Shown here piece after piece: positions 6,871-15,058 of a stretch of 17,117 bases of DNA. Position 1 is the first letter of the stretch. Every line of letters begins with the position of its first letter. Below the pieces are notes generated by a model, which worked only from the letters and a program-made list of their open reading frames with translations, did no database searches and was not told the DNA's origin. Where the stretch lies: the NCBI GenBank assembly GCA_031271065.1, contig JAISWP010000215.1, positions 1-17,117 of the forward strand. Reading direction: 5' to 3'. A program made the position numbers and the translations under genes. Source of the DNA: Synergistaceae bacterium. Lineage in GTDB: Bacteria > Synergistota > Synergistia > Synergistales > Synergistaceae.

Positions 6871-7878
6871 ATGAAAATCAGAGGATACCGCGTATTTTTC
6901 CTGTTCCTGATAGTTCTGGCGTGTATGACGGCCGCGGCCTGCGCCGCCGAGGCCGCTGAAAAAGTTTACAAGATAGCGACCGTGGTCAAGGAGAGCAGCG
7001 ACCCCTGGTTCATCAGGATGGAGGAAGGAGTGCGGCGGTTCGCCGCGGATACCGGACATGAGGCGTATCAAAAGGGTCCGGGAAGCACTGATTCCGCCCA
7101 GCAGATACAGGTGCTGGAGGAACTCGCGGCTCAGGATATAGACGCCCTGTGCGTCGTCCCCATAGATCCGTCCGCCTGCGAACCGGTCCTGAAAAAAGCG
7201 ATGGACAAGGGCATAGTGGTCATAACTCACGAGGCGACGAGCCAGCAGAATATGGATTTCAACATCGAGGCTTTCGACAACGTGGGTTACGGGGCGTACA
7301 TGATGGACGAGCTCGCGAAGGCGATGGGGGAGAGCGGCAGGTTCGTGACGATGGTCTCGTACCTCACCAACGCTTCCCACATGGAGTGGGCCGCCAGCGC
7401 GATATCGAGGGCTCAAGAGAAATATCCGAACATCGAGCTCATCGCTGAGGAACGGGTGGAAACCCAGGACAATCTGGAGGTTGCGTACGAGCGCGCCAAG
7501 GAACTGCTGAAAAAGTACCCTGACCTCAAGGGTTTTCTGGGCACCAGCAGCAACGACGCCCCCGGCGCCGGCAAGGCGATAGGGGAGTTGGGGCTGATAG
7601 GCAGGAGTTTCTCGGTGGGAACGTCGGTGACATCCGTGGCGGCGCCGTATCTCGACGATGGCAGCACCACCGCCGTCACCTGCTGGGACCCTGCCGAGGC
7701 CGGGTACGCTATGAACGTGCTGGCGGTCATGGTGCTCGATGGCAGGCGCGATGAGATAAAGAGCGGACTCAACCTGGGCGTGACAGGCTTCGAGAACATA
7801 AACGCCGATGGGAAGCTCATCAACGGACAGGGCTGGATAGTGATAACGAAGGACAACATGGCGGAGTATGATTTCTGA
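6871..7878 (+). CDS. Sugar ABC transporter substrate-binding protein (periplasmic, LsrB/RhaS-like group)
   Basis: This 335-residue type-I periplasmic binding protein delivers a sugar or sugar-like ligand to the permease pair encoded downstream. It has a basic start and a hydrophobic core (residues 6-23), then an Ala-rich cleavage region around ACAAEAAE. A lipoprotein reading at Cys 18 or Cys 24 is possible but the lipobox is poor. The mature part has the fold's hallmarks: YKIATVVKESSDPWFIRMEEGV (33-54), an IDALCVVPIDP segment and a VVITHEATSQ hinge-side segment. It ends ITKDNMAEYDF, reminiscent of the KENIGKYDF end of E. coli LsrB. However, the pocket segments (HEAT, NASHMEW, GTSSNDAP) do not keep the Asp and Asp-Gln pairs that contact AI-2 in LsrB, so a different ligand is likely. 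A GGGAGGT ribosome binding site precedes the ATG, and the gap from btpA is 41 nt. Confidence 0.88.
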   Translation: MKIRGYRVFFLFLIVLACMTAAACAAEAAEKVYKIATVVKESSDPWFIRMEEGVRRFAADTGHEAYQKGPGSTDSAQQIQVLEELAAQDIDALCVVPIDPSACEPVLKKAMDKGIVVITHEATSQQNMDFNIEAFDNVGYGAYMMDELAKAMGESGRFVTMVSYLTNASHMEWAASAISRAQEKYPNIELIAEERVETQDNLEVAYERAKELLKKYPDLKGFLGTSSNDAPGAGKAIGELGLIGRSFSVGTSVTSVAAPYLDDGSTTAVTCWDPAEAGYAMNVLAVMVLDGRRDEIKSGLNLGVTGFENINADGKLINGQGWIVITKDNMAEYDF

Positions 7879-7902
7879 TCCGTCAATTCGAAGGAATGAC
7901 GC

Positions 7903-7936
7903 GGCGCTTCCGGCCGGGACGCCGGCCGGAAGCGCC
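7903..7936 (+). repeat. Intercistronic stem-loop after the second substrate-binding protein gene
   Basis: Bases 7903-7917 (GGCGCTTCCGGCCGG) pair perfectly with 7922-7936 (CCGGCCGGAAGCGCC), forming a 15-bp GC-rich stem with a 4-nt loop. No T-run follows. It lies 24 nt past the binding-protein stop and 96 nt before the ATPase start. Its placement copies that of the mglB-mglA hairpin, so a similar role in mRNA stabilisation or partial attenuation is inferred. Confidence 0.8.
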
Positions 7937-8032
7937 CGAAGGGCGCGCGGCGCGGATGATATGCGAAAGTGAGTGATACCAATTCGCCGTGATCAAACCG
8001 TTTCAGAGTTCCACTCATAACGGAGCGAGGCA

Positions 8033-9523
8033 ATGCCGGATTACATCCTGAAGGCCGAAGGAATCAGCAAGGCTTTTGGAGGCGTGCTCGCCCTGGACCG
8101 CGCCGGGCTTGCCATTAAAAAGGGCGAGATACACTGCCTCGCGGGGGGCAACGGCTCCGGGAAATCCACGCTGATCAAGATAATATCAGGTTTTTACAAA
8201 CCAGACGAGGGGACGATAGAGATCGACGGAACGCCCCATTCCGGACTGACGCCGATAGAATCTATCATGAACGGCATTCAGGTCATATATCAGGATATGT
8301 CCGTGTTCCCGAACCTGACGGTGGCCGAGAATATCGCTCTCAACCATGAGCTGTACAGCAGGACGCGCTTTATCAGATGGAAAAAAGTGAGCGCCATAGC
8401 CCATGAGGCGCTGGAGAGAATCGGCGTCCGCATTCCTCCCGGCGAGATCGTCGAAAACCTGTCGGTCGCCAGCAAGCAGCTGATAGCCATATCCCGGGCG
8501 ATACTCCACAACGCGAGGCTCATCATAATGGACGAGCCCACGACCTCGCTGACGCGCAGGGAGATAGAGACGCTGTTTTCCATCATAAGAAAACTTCAGC
8601 GGGACGGGATAGCCATTCTTTTCGTGAGCCATAAACTGGACGAGGTATTTGAAATAGCGGAAAACTTCACGGTTCTGCGGAACGGGGCGAACGTAGTGAC
8701 CGATTCCGCCGCAAACGTGGACAGCGCAAGGTTTATAGAATATATGACGGGACGGAACCTCGCGCCGGACCTCTTTATCCCCGGCGCCGCCGGGGACGCG
8801 GAGCCTCTTTTCGAAGTCGGCGGGCTGTGCCTGGAAAACGGTTTCGCCGATATATCCTTTGCCGTGCGGCCCGGGGAGATACTCGGCATAACCGGGCTTC
8901 TGGGAAGCGGCAGGACCGAGCTGGCGAAATCCCTTTTCGGATTGTGCCCGGCCAGCAGCGGGGTCATAAGGATAAAGGGCCGGGAGGTCAGAATTGCAAG
9001 TCCCCGCGACGCGGTGCGCCATAAGATTGCGTACGTTCCTGAGGACAGGCTGACCGAGGGGCTTTTCCTGAGGCAGCCCATACGGGAGAATCTGGCGATC
9101 GCCAACCTGGATAATCTGCTACAACGCGACGGAACTCTGGACGACGCCAGGATAGACGAAAGGGTGGAATACTGGCGGCACGAGCTGGAGATAATGATGA
9201 ACGACCCCGGGGACCAGATATCTGCCCTGTCGGGAGGCAACCAGCAGAAAGCGGTGCTGGGCAAGTGGCTGGATATAGAGCCGTCGGTGCTGATACTGAA
9301 CGGGCCTACAGTCGGGGTCGACATCGGGGCGAAGCACGATCTGCACAGATACCTGCGCGCTCTGGCGGCCACGATGCGGATAGCGGTCATCATAATATCC
9401 GACGACATTCCGGAGGTCATAGAGAACTGCAGCCGCATCCTCATCATGAAGGGCGGACGGATCTGCGGGGAGATGCGCAACACTGAGACGGACGAGAAAT
9501 CGCTGCTGGAGGCGATCATATGA
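8033..9523 (+). CDS. Sugar ABC transporter ATP-binding protein, double NBD (second Walker B degenerate)
   Basis: This 496-residue RbsA/LsrA-type ATPase powers the importer formed with the two permeases encoded next. Domain 1 looks active: Walker A GGNGSGKST (38-46), Q-loop Gln 87, ENLSVASKQL signature region (141-150), Walker B LIIMDEPT (163-170) and His 200. Domain 2 has the family's degenerate Walker A (GLLGSGRTE, 288-296) and a normal LSGGNQQK signature (399-406), but Walker B reads VLILNGPTVGVDIGAK (419-434). Asn 423 and Gly 424 replace the Mg-binding Asp and the catalytic Glu. I recall similar LNGPT variants in other sugar ATPases, so this may define a subgroup rather than damage. The gene is preceded by GGAGCGAGG, and its stop overlaps the next start (ATGA, 9520-9523). 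Confidence 0.93.
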   Translation: MPDYILKAEGISKAFGGVLALDRAGLAIKKGEIHCLAGGNGSGKSTLIKIISGFYKPDEGTIEIDGTPHSGLTPIESIMNGIQVIYQDMSVFPNLTVAENIALNHELYSRTRFIRWKKVSAIAHEALERIGVRIPPGEIVENLSVASKQLIAISRAILHNARLIIMDEPTTSLTRREIETLFSIIRKLQRDGIAILFVSHKLDEVFEIAENFTVLRNGANVVTDSAANVDSARFIEYMTGRNLAPDLFIPGAAGDAEPLFEVGGLCLENGFADISFAVRPGEILGITGLLGSGRTELAKSLFGLCPASSGVIRIKGREVRIASPRDAVRHKIAYVPEDRLTEGLFLRQPIRENLAIANLDNLLQRDGTLDDARIDERVEYWRHELEIMMNDPGDQISALSGGNQQKAVLGKWLDIEPSVLILNGPTVGVDIGAKHDLHRYLRALAATMRIAVIIISDDIPEVIENCSRILIMKGGRICGEMRNTETDEKSLLEAII

Positions 9524-10611
9524 CGTCCGATATCGAAAGGAGGCGCCGAAATTTGATCCCGGGACGCCTGTTGAAACGCAATGAGTTTTACGTGTTCGCT
9601 ACGATAGCGGTGTTCGTCGCCGTAATTGAATTTCAGAGCGGACAGTTTTTCACCAACAACAATATCGCGGACATAGCGCGGTCGATGATAGTGCCGGGTA
9701 TGCTCGCTATGGGGCTGATGATGGAGATCATAGCCGGCGGCATCGACGTTTCGTTTCCATCCATAGCGATGCTCAGCATGTACTCCAGCATCCTGATAAT
9801 GCGGAGCATGAATTACACGGGCAGCGCGGTATTCGGATTCGCCGTCTCCGCCGGCATAGGACTGTGCCTTGGAATCATCAACGGCATACTGGTTCATTGG
9901 CTGAAACTTCCCGCCTTCATCATAACCCTCGGGACTGGCAGCATCTGCCGCGGCTTCACGCAGGCCGTCCTCAGAAGCCGCAACATCAGCATACTTCCTC
10001 CGCCGGTCGCCGCTTTGGGAAAGAAATATCTGTTTACCGTGACCAACGCCGAAAGCGGCCTTTCGAGCTCCCTTCCGGTCGTATTCATTTTTCTGATAGC
10101 TGTCGTTATCGGGACCGCCTTCATTTTACGGTACACGATCCTGGGCCGCGGCATATACGCTCTTGGCGGAGACAGCGTGGCGGCGGCCAGGGCCGGATTT
10201 AACATACTCGGGACAGAGCTGTTCGTCTACGGTTTCATGGGGGCGCTGTCCGGTTTCGTCGGGCTCACCAGAACGGTTCTGACGGGAAGCTGCCAGCCCG
10301 CGTCCTTCATTGGATACGAAATGACCATAATAGCCGCGGTCGTCCTCGGCGGAACGCGCATCAGCGGTGGTACCGGGACGGTAACTGGGACCCTGCTCGG
10401 GACGCTGCTTCTGACGATGGTGAGCAACAGCCTGATACTGCTGGGTATCCCCACGTACTGGAGCAAGTTCACCGTCGGGGTGATGATCGTGATAGGAACC
10501 GGGATGTCCGCGTGGCAGGCGCTGAAAGGGAAAACTAAACTCACGTCGGTGGTGGCCGAGCGTGATGTCAATACAGGGGAGGGGGCCGGCCGCTGTGGGA
10601 ACGGATCGTAA
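9520..10611 (+). CDS. Sugar ABC transporter permease (first of a pair)
   Basis: The 363-residue integral membrane protein is of the BPD_transp_2/RbsC type. A short basic N-terminus (residues about 1-21) precedes the first span. The conserved MEIIAGGIDVSFPSIAMLS segment (around 68-86), the cytoplasmic loop YTILGRGIYALGGDSVAAARAGFN (around 205-228) and a C-terminal run of glycine-rich hydrophobic segments follow. It starts inside the ATPase stop codon (ATGA overlap) with GGAGG about 8 nt upstream, so the two are translationally coupled. Its C-terminal hydrophilic tail overlaps the next permease gene. With two non-identical permeases, a heterodimeric channel like LsrCD or RhaPQ is expected. The substrate is unknown. 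Confidence 0.92.
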   Translation: MTSDIERRRRNLIPGRLLKRNEFYVFATIAVFVAVIEFQSGQFFTNNNIADIARSMIVPGMLAMGLMMEIIAGGIDVSFPSIAMLSMYSSILIMRSMNYTGSAVFGFAVSAGIGLCLGIINGILVHWLKLPAFIITLGTGSICRGFTQAVLRSRNISILPPPVAALGKKYLFTVTNAESGLSSSLPVVFIFLIAVVIGTAFILRYTILGRGIYALGGDSVAAARAGFNILGTELFVYGFMGALSGFVGLTRTVLTGSCQPASFIGYEMTIIAAVVLGGTRISGGTGTVTGTLLGTLLLTMVSNSLILLGIPTYWSKFTVGVMIVIGTGMSAWQALKGKTKLTSVVAERDVNTGEGAGRCGNGS

Positions 10612-11686
10612 GACCGCCCCGGCGGGCGGATTGTCCCGGATATACGGAACGTTCTTCCGCAGAGAGCCGCACATGCGCTCGCTGGCGCTGCTTTTCGCAA
10701 TCTCGTTCGCGGCGCTCTCCCTGCTGCGCCCGTCGATCTTCCTCACGCGCAGCTATCTGGTGAATATACTGTATCTGTTCCCCGAGTACGGCATCCTCGC
10801 GCTGGGCATGATGCTCTGCATGATAAGCGGCGGCATAGACCTATCTGTGACCGCTACGGCCAACATGTCTGGAATACTGTGCGCGATGTTCCTGGTACGC
10901 GCGGTCCCGGCCGGAAGTTCCGCGGCGTGGGGCTCGGCGATGCTGGCGGCGGCGGTTTTACTGGCTCTTGTGATCGGATTTGCGTGCGGATCGCTGTGCG
11001 GCCTTCTTATTTCAAAAATAGGCATACCGCCGATACTGGCGACGCTCGGCGCGAGCGATCTGATTTTGGGCGGCGCCGTCGCGCTGACCCGCGGCTCTGC
11101 GATATCGAACCTGCCTCCGATACTCTCCTCCGTGGGGTCGTATATAATAGCGGACCTGATACCTGTGTCGCTGATAACTTTCGCGCTGTGCGCGGCTGCC
11201 GTGGACTTTTTTCTCAGGCGCAGTACGTTCGGAATGCGTCTTTTTATGCTGGGCGCGAACCCCAAGGCGTCGGCTTTTTCGGGGGTGAACAACGACGCCG
11301 TAATATGCCGGACGTACATAACGAGCGGTATGCTGGCCGGACTCAGCGGGATTTTGATGTGCGCCAGATTCAACAGCGCCAGGGCCGATTTTGGGGCGAG
11401 TTATACCATGCAGGCCATACTTATCTGCGTGCTGGGCGGCGTGAATCCGAACGGCGGCTTCGGAAGCGTGCGGGGCGTCACTCTGGCCATATTGATACTT
11501 CAGATATTGAGCAGCGGCTTCAACATGTTTCCAGGCATCAGCAATTTCTACAGAGATCTCATCTGGGGCCTTGTGCTGATTTTGGTGATGATCTGCAGCG
11601 TGCTGGGCAATGATCTGCGGCTGCGGAGGATGCGGGAAGCGCTCAGAAAAGAGCGGACGGCGTTTACGCCGGGTTCCGGCAGATGA
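10595..11686 (+). CDS. Sugar ABC transporter permease (second of a pair)
   Basis: This is a BPD_transp_2-type permease of 363 residues from the GTG at 10595, which follows a GGGGAGGGGG ribosome binding site. Starts at 10562 (GTG) or 10565 (ATG) would add about ten residues but have weaker upstream sequence. The first span begins near MRSLALLFAISFAALSLL. The family segment MLCMISGGIDLSVTATANMS and the loop RRSTFGMRLFMLGANPKASAFSGVN are both present. It overlaps the previous permease gene by 17 nt in another frame. The protein differs throughout from its partner, so they form a heterodimer rather than a recent duplication. It is the last gene of the operon. The convergent histidine kinase gene ends only 16 nt away and no clear terminator is visible between them. 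Confidence 0.9.
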   Translation: MGTDRKTAPAGGLSRIYGTFFRREPHMRSLALLFAISFAALSLLRPSIFLTRSYLVNILYLFPEYGILALGMMLCMISGGIDLSVTATANMSGILCAMFLVRAVPAGSSAAWGSAMLAAAVLLALVIGFACGSLCGLLISKIGIPPILATLGASDLILGGAVALTRGSAISNLPPILSSVGSYIIADLIPVSLITFALCAAAVDFFLRRSTFGMRLFMLGANPKASAFSGVNNDAVICRTYITSGMLAGLSGILMCARFNSARADFGASYTMQAILICVLGGVNPNGGFGSVRGVTLAILILQILSSGFNMFPGISNFYRDLIWGLVLILVMICSVLGNDLRLRRMREALRKERTAFTPGSGR

Positions 11687-11702
11687 GCCCCGCCGACAGA
11701 CG

Positions 11703-13865
11703 TCAGAGCATGTAACTTTTCATCTTCGCTATGACCTCCGCCGCGTCTATCGGCTTGCCCAGATGGTCATTCATGCCCGCGGCGCGGCACCGTTCCACGT
11801 CCTCCCTGAATACGTTCGCGGTCATGGCTATTATCGGCACTGTTTTGGCGTGCGGATTGTCCAGGGCCCTTATGCGGCGGGTCGCCTCGTACCCGTCCAC
11901 GTTGGGCATATGAACGTCCATCAGGATGAGACTGTATTTTTCAGGGGACGCGCTGAACTTCGAGACGGCAATCTCTCCGTCCTCGGCCAGGTCCAGTTTC
12001 ACTCCAGTGTGTTCTATCAGGCTCGACAGAATCTCGCAGTTTATCATCACGTCCTCCGCTAAAAGGACATGTTTTCCCTCGAAGATGCCGTCCTCCGATT
12101 TGACGGTGCTTTCGGCCGCTTTGGCTTGGTCCGGAGCGTTCGACATGCACTCGTTTATTATGTTGAAAACGTTGGACGGAAAGAGCGGTTTCTGGAGGAA
12201 CATATCGACTCCGACCTCTTTCGCCTGCTCCTGTATCTCCGAGAGGTCCGCCGCCGAGATCATGATGACGACCGGATTGCCCGCTATGCTCTTTACGCGG
12301 CGGATAAACTCCACCCCGTCCATATCGGGCATCTTCCAGTCGACGAATATGACGTCGAACGGTTTTTGGGCCCTCTGTATTTCCTCCAGCGCCTCCCCGC
12401 CGGACAGCGCGGTTTCGCTGAACACTCCGTAGGGCGAGAGTATAGACCTGAATATCTCCAATATCTCCGGGGCGTCGTCCACCGCCAGCACGCGCAGATT
12501 TTTCCAGTTGACGTCCTGAGGAAGGAGGCGTCTGCCCGGTTTGCCCGCTGACTTCACTTTGATCTCGAAGATAAATTCGGCCCCGTGACCGAGCTTCGAC
12601 TCGATCCATATCCTTCCGTCCATGAGTTCCACTATCCGCTTCGATATGGCGAGCCCTAGCCCAGTGCCCCCGAATTTTCGCGATATACTCCCGTCGGCCT
12701 GTTCGAAGGAGGCAAAGAGCTTGCCCTGCTGATCCTCCGATATCCCGATGCCGGTGTCCTTCACGGATATTCTAACAGCGCAGACTCCGTCACCGTATGA
12801 TACCTTCTGGGCGGAGAGTGTTATGACTCCCCGGTCAGGAGTGAATTTCACCGCGTTGGAGAGCAGGTTCGTGATGACCTGCGACAGCCGCTGCTCGTCG
12901 GAGATGATACGTTCCGGTATGCTTTCGTCTATCTTCACCAGGAGGTTCTGACGCTTTTCGTCCACGCGGAAGTTGATCACGTTCGTGACGCGGTTCAGCA
13001 TCTTCTCGAAATTGAACTCGCTGCAGGAGAGCTCGAATTTGTTGGCCTCTATCTTGGACATGTCCAGTATGTCGTTGATAACCCCGAGAAGATGGGCGGA
13101 CGCCTCGTTTATCTTTTCCAGGCAGTACTCCTTGCGCCTGGGATCGTCGGTGGACCGCGCTATGGTCGTCATGCCTATTATGGCGTTCATCGGGGTGCGC
13201 ATCTCGTGACTCATGCGGGAGAGGAAGTCCGACTTGGCTCTCGTCGACTGTTCCGCCATGCGGCGGGCACGCTCCGCCTCTTTGCGGGCGCGGCTGGTCT
13301 CCGTGGTGTCGTAGAAGAACACGGCGAATCCCCGGAGGTCACCCGAATCCTCCACCATTGGGATGATCTGTATCATGTAGTGACGGACGTTTCCGCCGCC
13401 GCTGAAGTCTATATCCTCCTCCGCCTCCACTATACGCCGTCCCGACAGGGATATGCCGCTCAGCCTGACGACGCGTTCCAGAAATTCCTCCGACACGACC
13501 GGAGAGATGATCTCCCTGAGCGTCTTGCCGCTGATCATTCCCGACGCCTGAGTTTTACTCAGCTTTATATACGATTCGCTCGCCAGGATGAGACGCCCCT
13601 CGTTGCTGAAGAACAGAATCAAGTCGGGACAATTGCTGAGCAGCAGGTTCATATACAGATCGAGACGGTTTCTCTCGGTCGATATGACCCTGCTCAGATT
13701 GTCCTTTACCTCGAACGTGGTCCTGTTTCGCTCGTGCAGGGCACGCTCGTATCTCAGTTCGCGGGCCAGTTTCCTGTTTTCGGACGTGAGCCGCCTGATT
13801 TCGCTCTGGAGGGCGGTCCCGTCCGGCGGCAGTTCGTCGGGCAAGTTATCCTCATCTCCCGGCAT
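11703..13865 (-). CDS. Hybrid sensor histidine kinase, PAS-HisKA-HATPase-REC-REC, soluble
   Basis: The 720-residue protein contains a likely coiled coil (about 17-60), a PAS-like domain (about 72-190), a HisKA dimerisation domain with phospho-acceptor His 220 in FLSRMSHEMRTPMNAIIGM, and an HATPase domain. The HATPase has N-box QVITNLLSNAVKF (329-341), G1 VKDTGIGI (368-375) and G2 GTGLGLAIS (400-408). Two receiver domains follow: Asp 509 in FVDWKMPDMDG with Lys 559, and Asp 650 in LMDVHMPNVDG with Lys 704. No transmembrane helix or signal peptide is visible, so it acts in the cytoplasm. No Hpt or DNA-binding output domain is present, so a separate phosphotransfer partner is expected elsewhere. 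It starts 3 nt after the FIST gene stop without a clear ribosome binding site, suggesting reinitiation coupling. Confidence 0.95.
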   Translation of the reverse strand: MPGDEDNLPDELPPDGTALQSEIRRLTSENRKLARELRYERALHERNRTTFEVKDNLSRVISTERNRLDLYMNLLLSNCPDLILFFSNEGRLILASESYIKLSKTQASGMISGKTLREIISPVVSEEFLERVVRLSGISLSGRRIVEAEEDIDFSGGGNVRHYMIQIIPMVEDSGDLRGFAVFFYDTTETSRARKEAERARRMAEQSTRAKSDFLSRMSHEMRTPMNAIIGMTTIARSTDDPRRKEYCLEKINEASAHLLGVINDILDMSKIEANKFELSCSEFNFEKMLNRVTNVINFRVDEKRQNLLVKIDESIPERIISDEQRLSQVITNLLSNAVKFTPDRGVITLSAQKVSYGDGVCAVRISVKDTGIGISEDQQGKLFASFEQADGSISRKFGGTGLGLAISKRIVELMDGRIWIESKLGHGAEFIFEIKVKSAGKPGRRLLPQDVNWKNLRVLAVDDAPEILEIFRSILSPYGVFSETALSGGEALEEIQRAQKPFDVIFVDWKMPDMDGVEFIRRVKSIAGNPVVIMISAADLSEIQEQAKEVGVDMFLQKPLFPSNVFNIINECMSNAPDQAKAAESTVKSEDGIFEGKHVLLAEDVMINCEILSSLIEHTGVKLDLAEDGEIAVSKFSASPEKYSLILMDVHMPNVDGYEATRRIRALDNPHAKTVPIIAMTANVFREDVERCRAAGMNDHLGKPIDAAEVIAKMKSYML

Positions 13866-13868
13866 GGT

Positions 13869-15038
13869 TTATAACAGACAGACAACTAAAGTGTCATTGT
13901 GGTTCCTGTTGATCAGAGAAGAATCGCTGCGCGAACGAACCGGGCACAGTTCGCCGCCTGAATATGTTATCTGATATGGGATATTGTTTTCTCCCATCAT
14001 CTCCTGAATTTTATCCATCTCGGCCGTTGGATTGTAACCGAGGGCGAAGTAGCGCCCGACGCAGGAAAACATTATCATGCAGCCAGGCTCGCTGCCCGAG
14101 AGAATATCGGAGATCAGCTCCCCGGTGGTGGAGAGTATCTCCGCGGCGTCTATGCGGCCTACCGAGAGGGTCGCGCCGTTGGGTATGTCCCCCCCGCAGA
14201 CAGCATATCCCTCCGGAGTGATCGCGAATATGACGCGCACCGCGGGAGTGGTGCCGTCGTTGTAGTCCACTACGAAGGGGAACGAATTCACCCCGGACGC
14301 GGCCCCATCCTCGCCGCGTTTGACTCCGAGGCTCTCCAGATACTCGATGACAGGACGCTCGTTGACCGTCTGCACCTGGTTGCCTCGGGAAGATGTGACC
14401 ACACCCTTCTCCATAAATATACGTTCCGGGGAGATAGAGACCATCATGAATTTAGGGTCCAGGTCGCCGGCCAGCAGCACGAAGGCCAGACGGTCGCTGT
14501 AAGCCTCTCCGCCGCAGAACACCCGGGAGTCGCGGTAATCGCTGTTGTTGTCCACCGCCAGCATCCCCACGTTCGGCACGCCTCCCGACACGGCGGACAT
14601 GGCGTTGGCGTAGAAATCTCCGCTCACGGGCACCAGGAGCGGAGCGTAACTCAGCATAAGCGAGGGTTTCGCGGCCAGCTTCGACGAAGCGTTCTCCCAC
14701 GCTTCCCTCAACGGGGCGTCGTCGTCTCTGGACAGAGGGGACGTGAGCCCTGCCGAGAACTCGACGTCGTCGCTGGTGAGGACGAGTATGGTGAGCAGCA
14801 TATTGCCGGATGATCCCCGGACCGCGTTCCCGAGAGTGGTCGACCCGATGACGTCGAACGGCAGGGCCCGGCATAACTCCCTGACCACCCCTGATTCGGC
14901 GAAGTCGCTGTAACAGGTGAGCAGCCCTACTGTATTCTTTTTCAGGCGGTCAAAACTCCCGATCTGATCGACGATACTGGCGACCGCGGCCTCCACGTCG
15001 TCTATCTCGTCTGTAAACGCGCTGTACGCTTTTATCAT
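13869..15038 (-). CDS. FIST-domain sensory protein (FIST_N + FIST_C)
   Basis: The 389-residue cytoplasmic protein starts at the ATG at 15038, with GAGGAAGGA upstream; the open frame extending further 5' belongs to the nucleotidyltransferase region. The N-terminal part (about 30-230) matches FIST_N in layout: NTVGLLTCYSDF, FDVIGSTTLG, a run of LLTILVLTSDD and VPNVGMLAVD. The C-terminal part (about 235-370) matches FIST_C, including the characteristic MIMFSCVGRYFALG (321-334) and the final ITYSGGELCPV. FIST domains are proposed small-ligand (possibly amino-acid) sensors that act with signal transduction proteins. Its gene is 3 nt from the hybrid kinase gene and 20 nt from the nucleotidyltransferase gene, so it is probably the ligand-binding partner of the kinase. 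The ligand is not known. Confidence 0.88.
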   Translation of the reverse strand: MIKAYSAFTDEIDDVEAAVASIVDQIGSFDRLKKNTVGLLTCYSDFAESGVVRELCRALPFDVIGSTTLGNAVRGSSGNMLLTILVLTSDDVEFSAGLTSPLSRDDDAPLREAWENASSKLAAKPSLMLSYAPLLVPVSGDFYANAMSAVSGGVPNVGMLAVDNNSDYRDSRVFCGGEAYSDRLAFVLLAGDLDPKFMMVSISPERIFMEKGVVTSSRGNQVQTVNERPVIEYLESLGVKRGEDGAASGVNSFPFVVDYNDGTTPAVRVIFAITPEGYAVCGGDIPNGATLSVGRIDAAEILSTTGELISDILSGSEPGCMIMFSCVGRYFALGYNPTAEMDKIQEMMGENNIPYQITYSGGELCPVRSRSDSSLINRNHNDTLVVCLL

Positions 15039-15058
15039 GTCTATCCTTCCTCGCCTCG

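Noticed and set aside
6871..7878. Calling the binding protein LsrB and the locus an AI-2 uptake system
   Set aside because: The general fold and C-terminal ending resemble LsrB, but the pocket segments do not show its AI-2 contacting Asp and Asp-Gln residues, and no LsrF/LsrG homologue is present.
8596..9897. A 433-codon minus-strand open frame opposite the second ATPase and first permease
   Set aside because: It is a shadow of clearly coding plus-strand genes in GC-rich DNA, with low-complexity Ser/Arg-rich translation and no recognisable domain.
11666..11678. GCCGG-GTT-CCGGC palindrome at the end of the last permease as a terminator
   Set aside because: The stem is only 5 bp, lies inside the coding sequence and has no following T-run on either strand.
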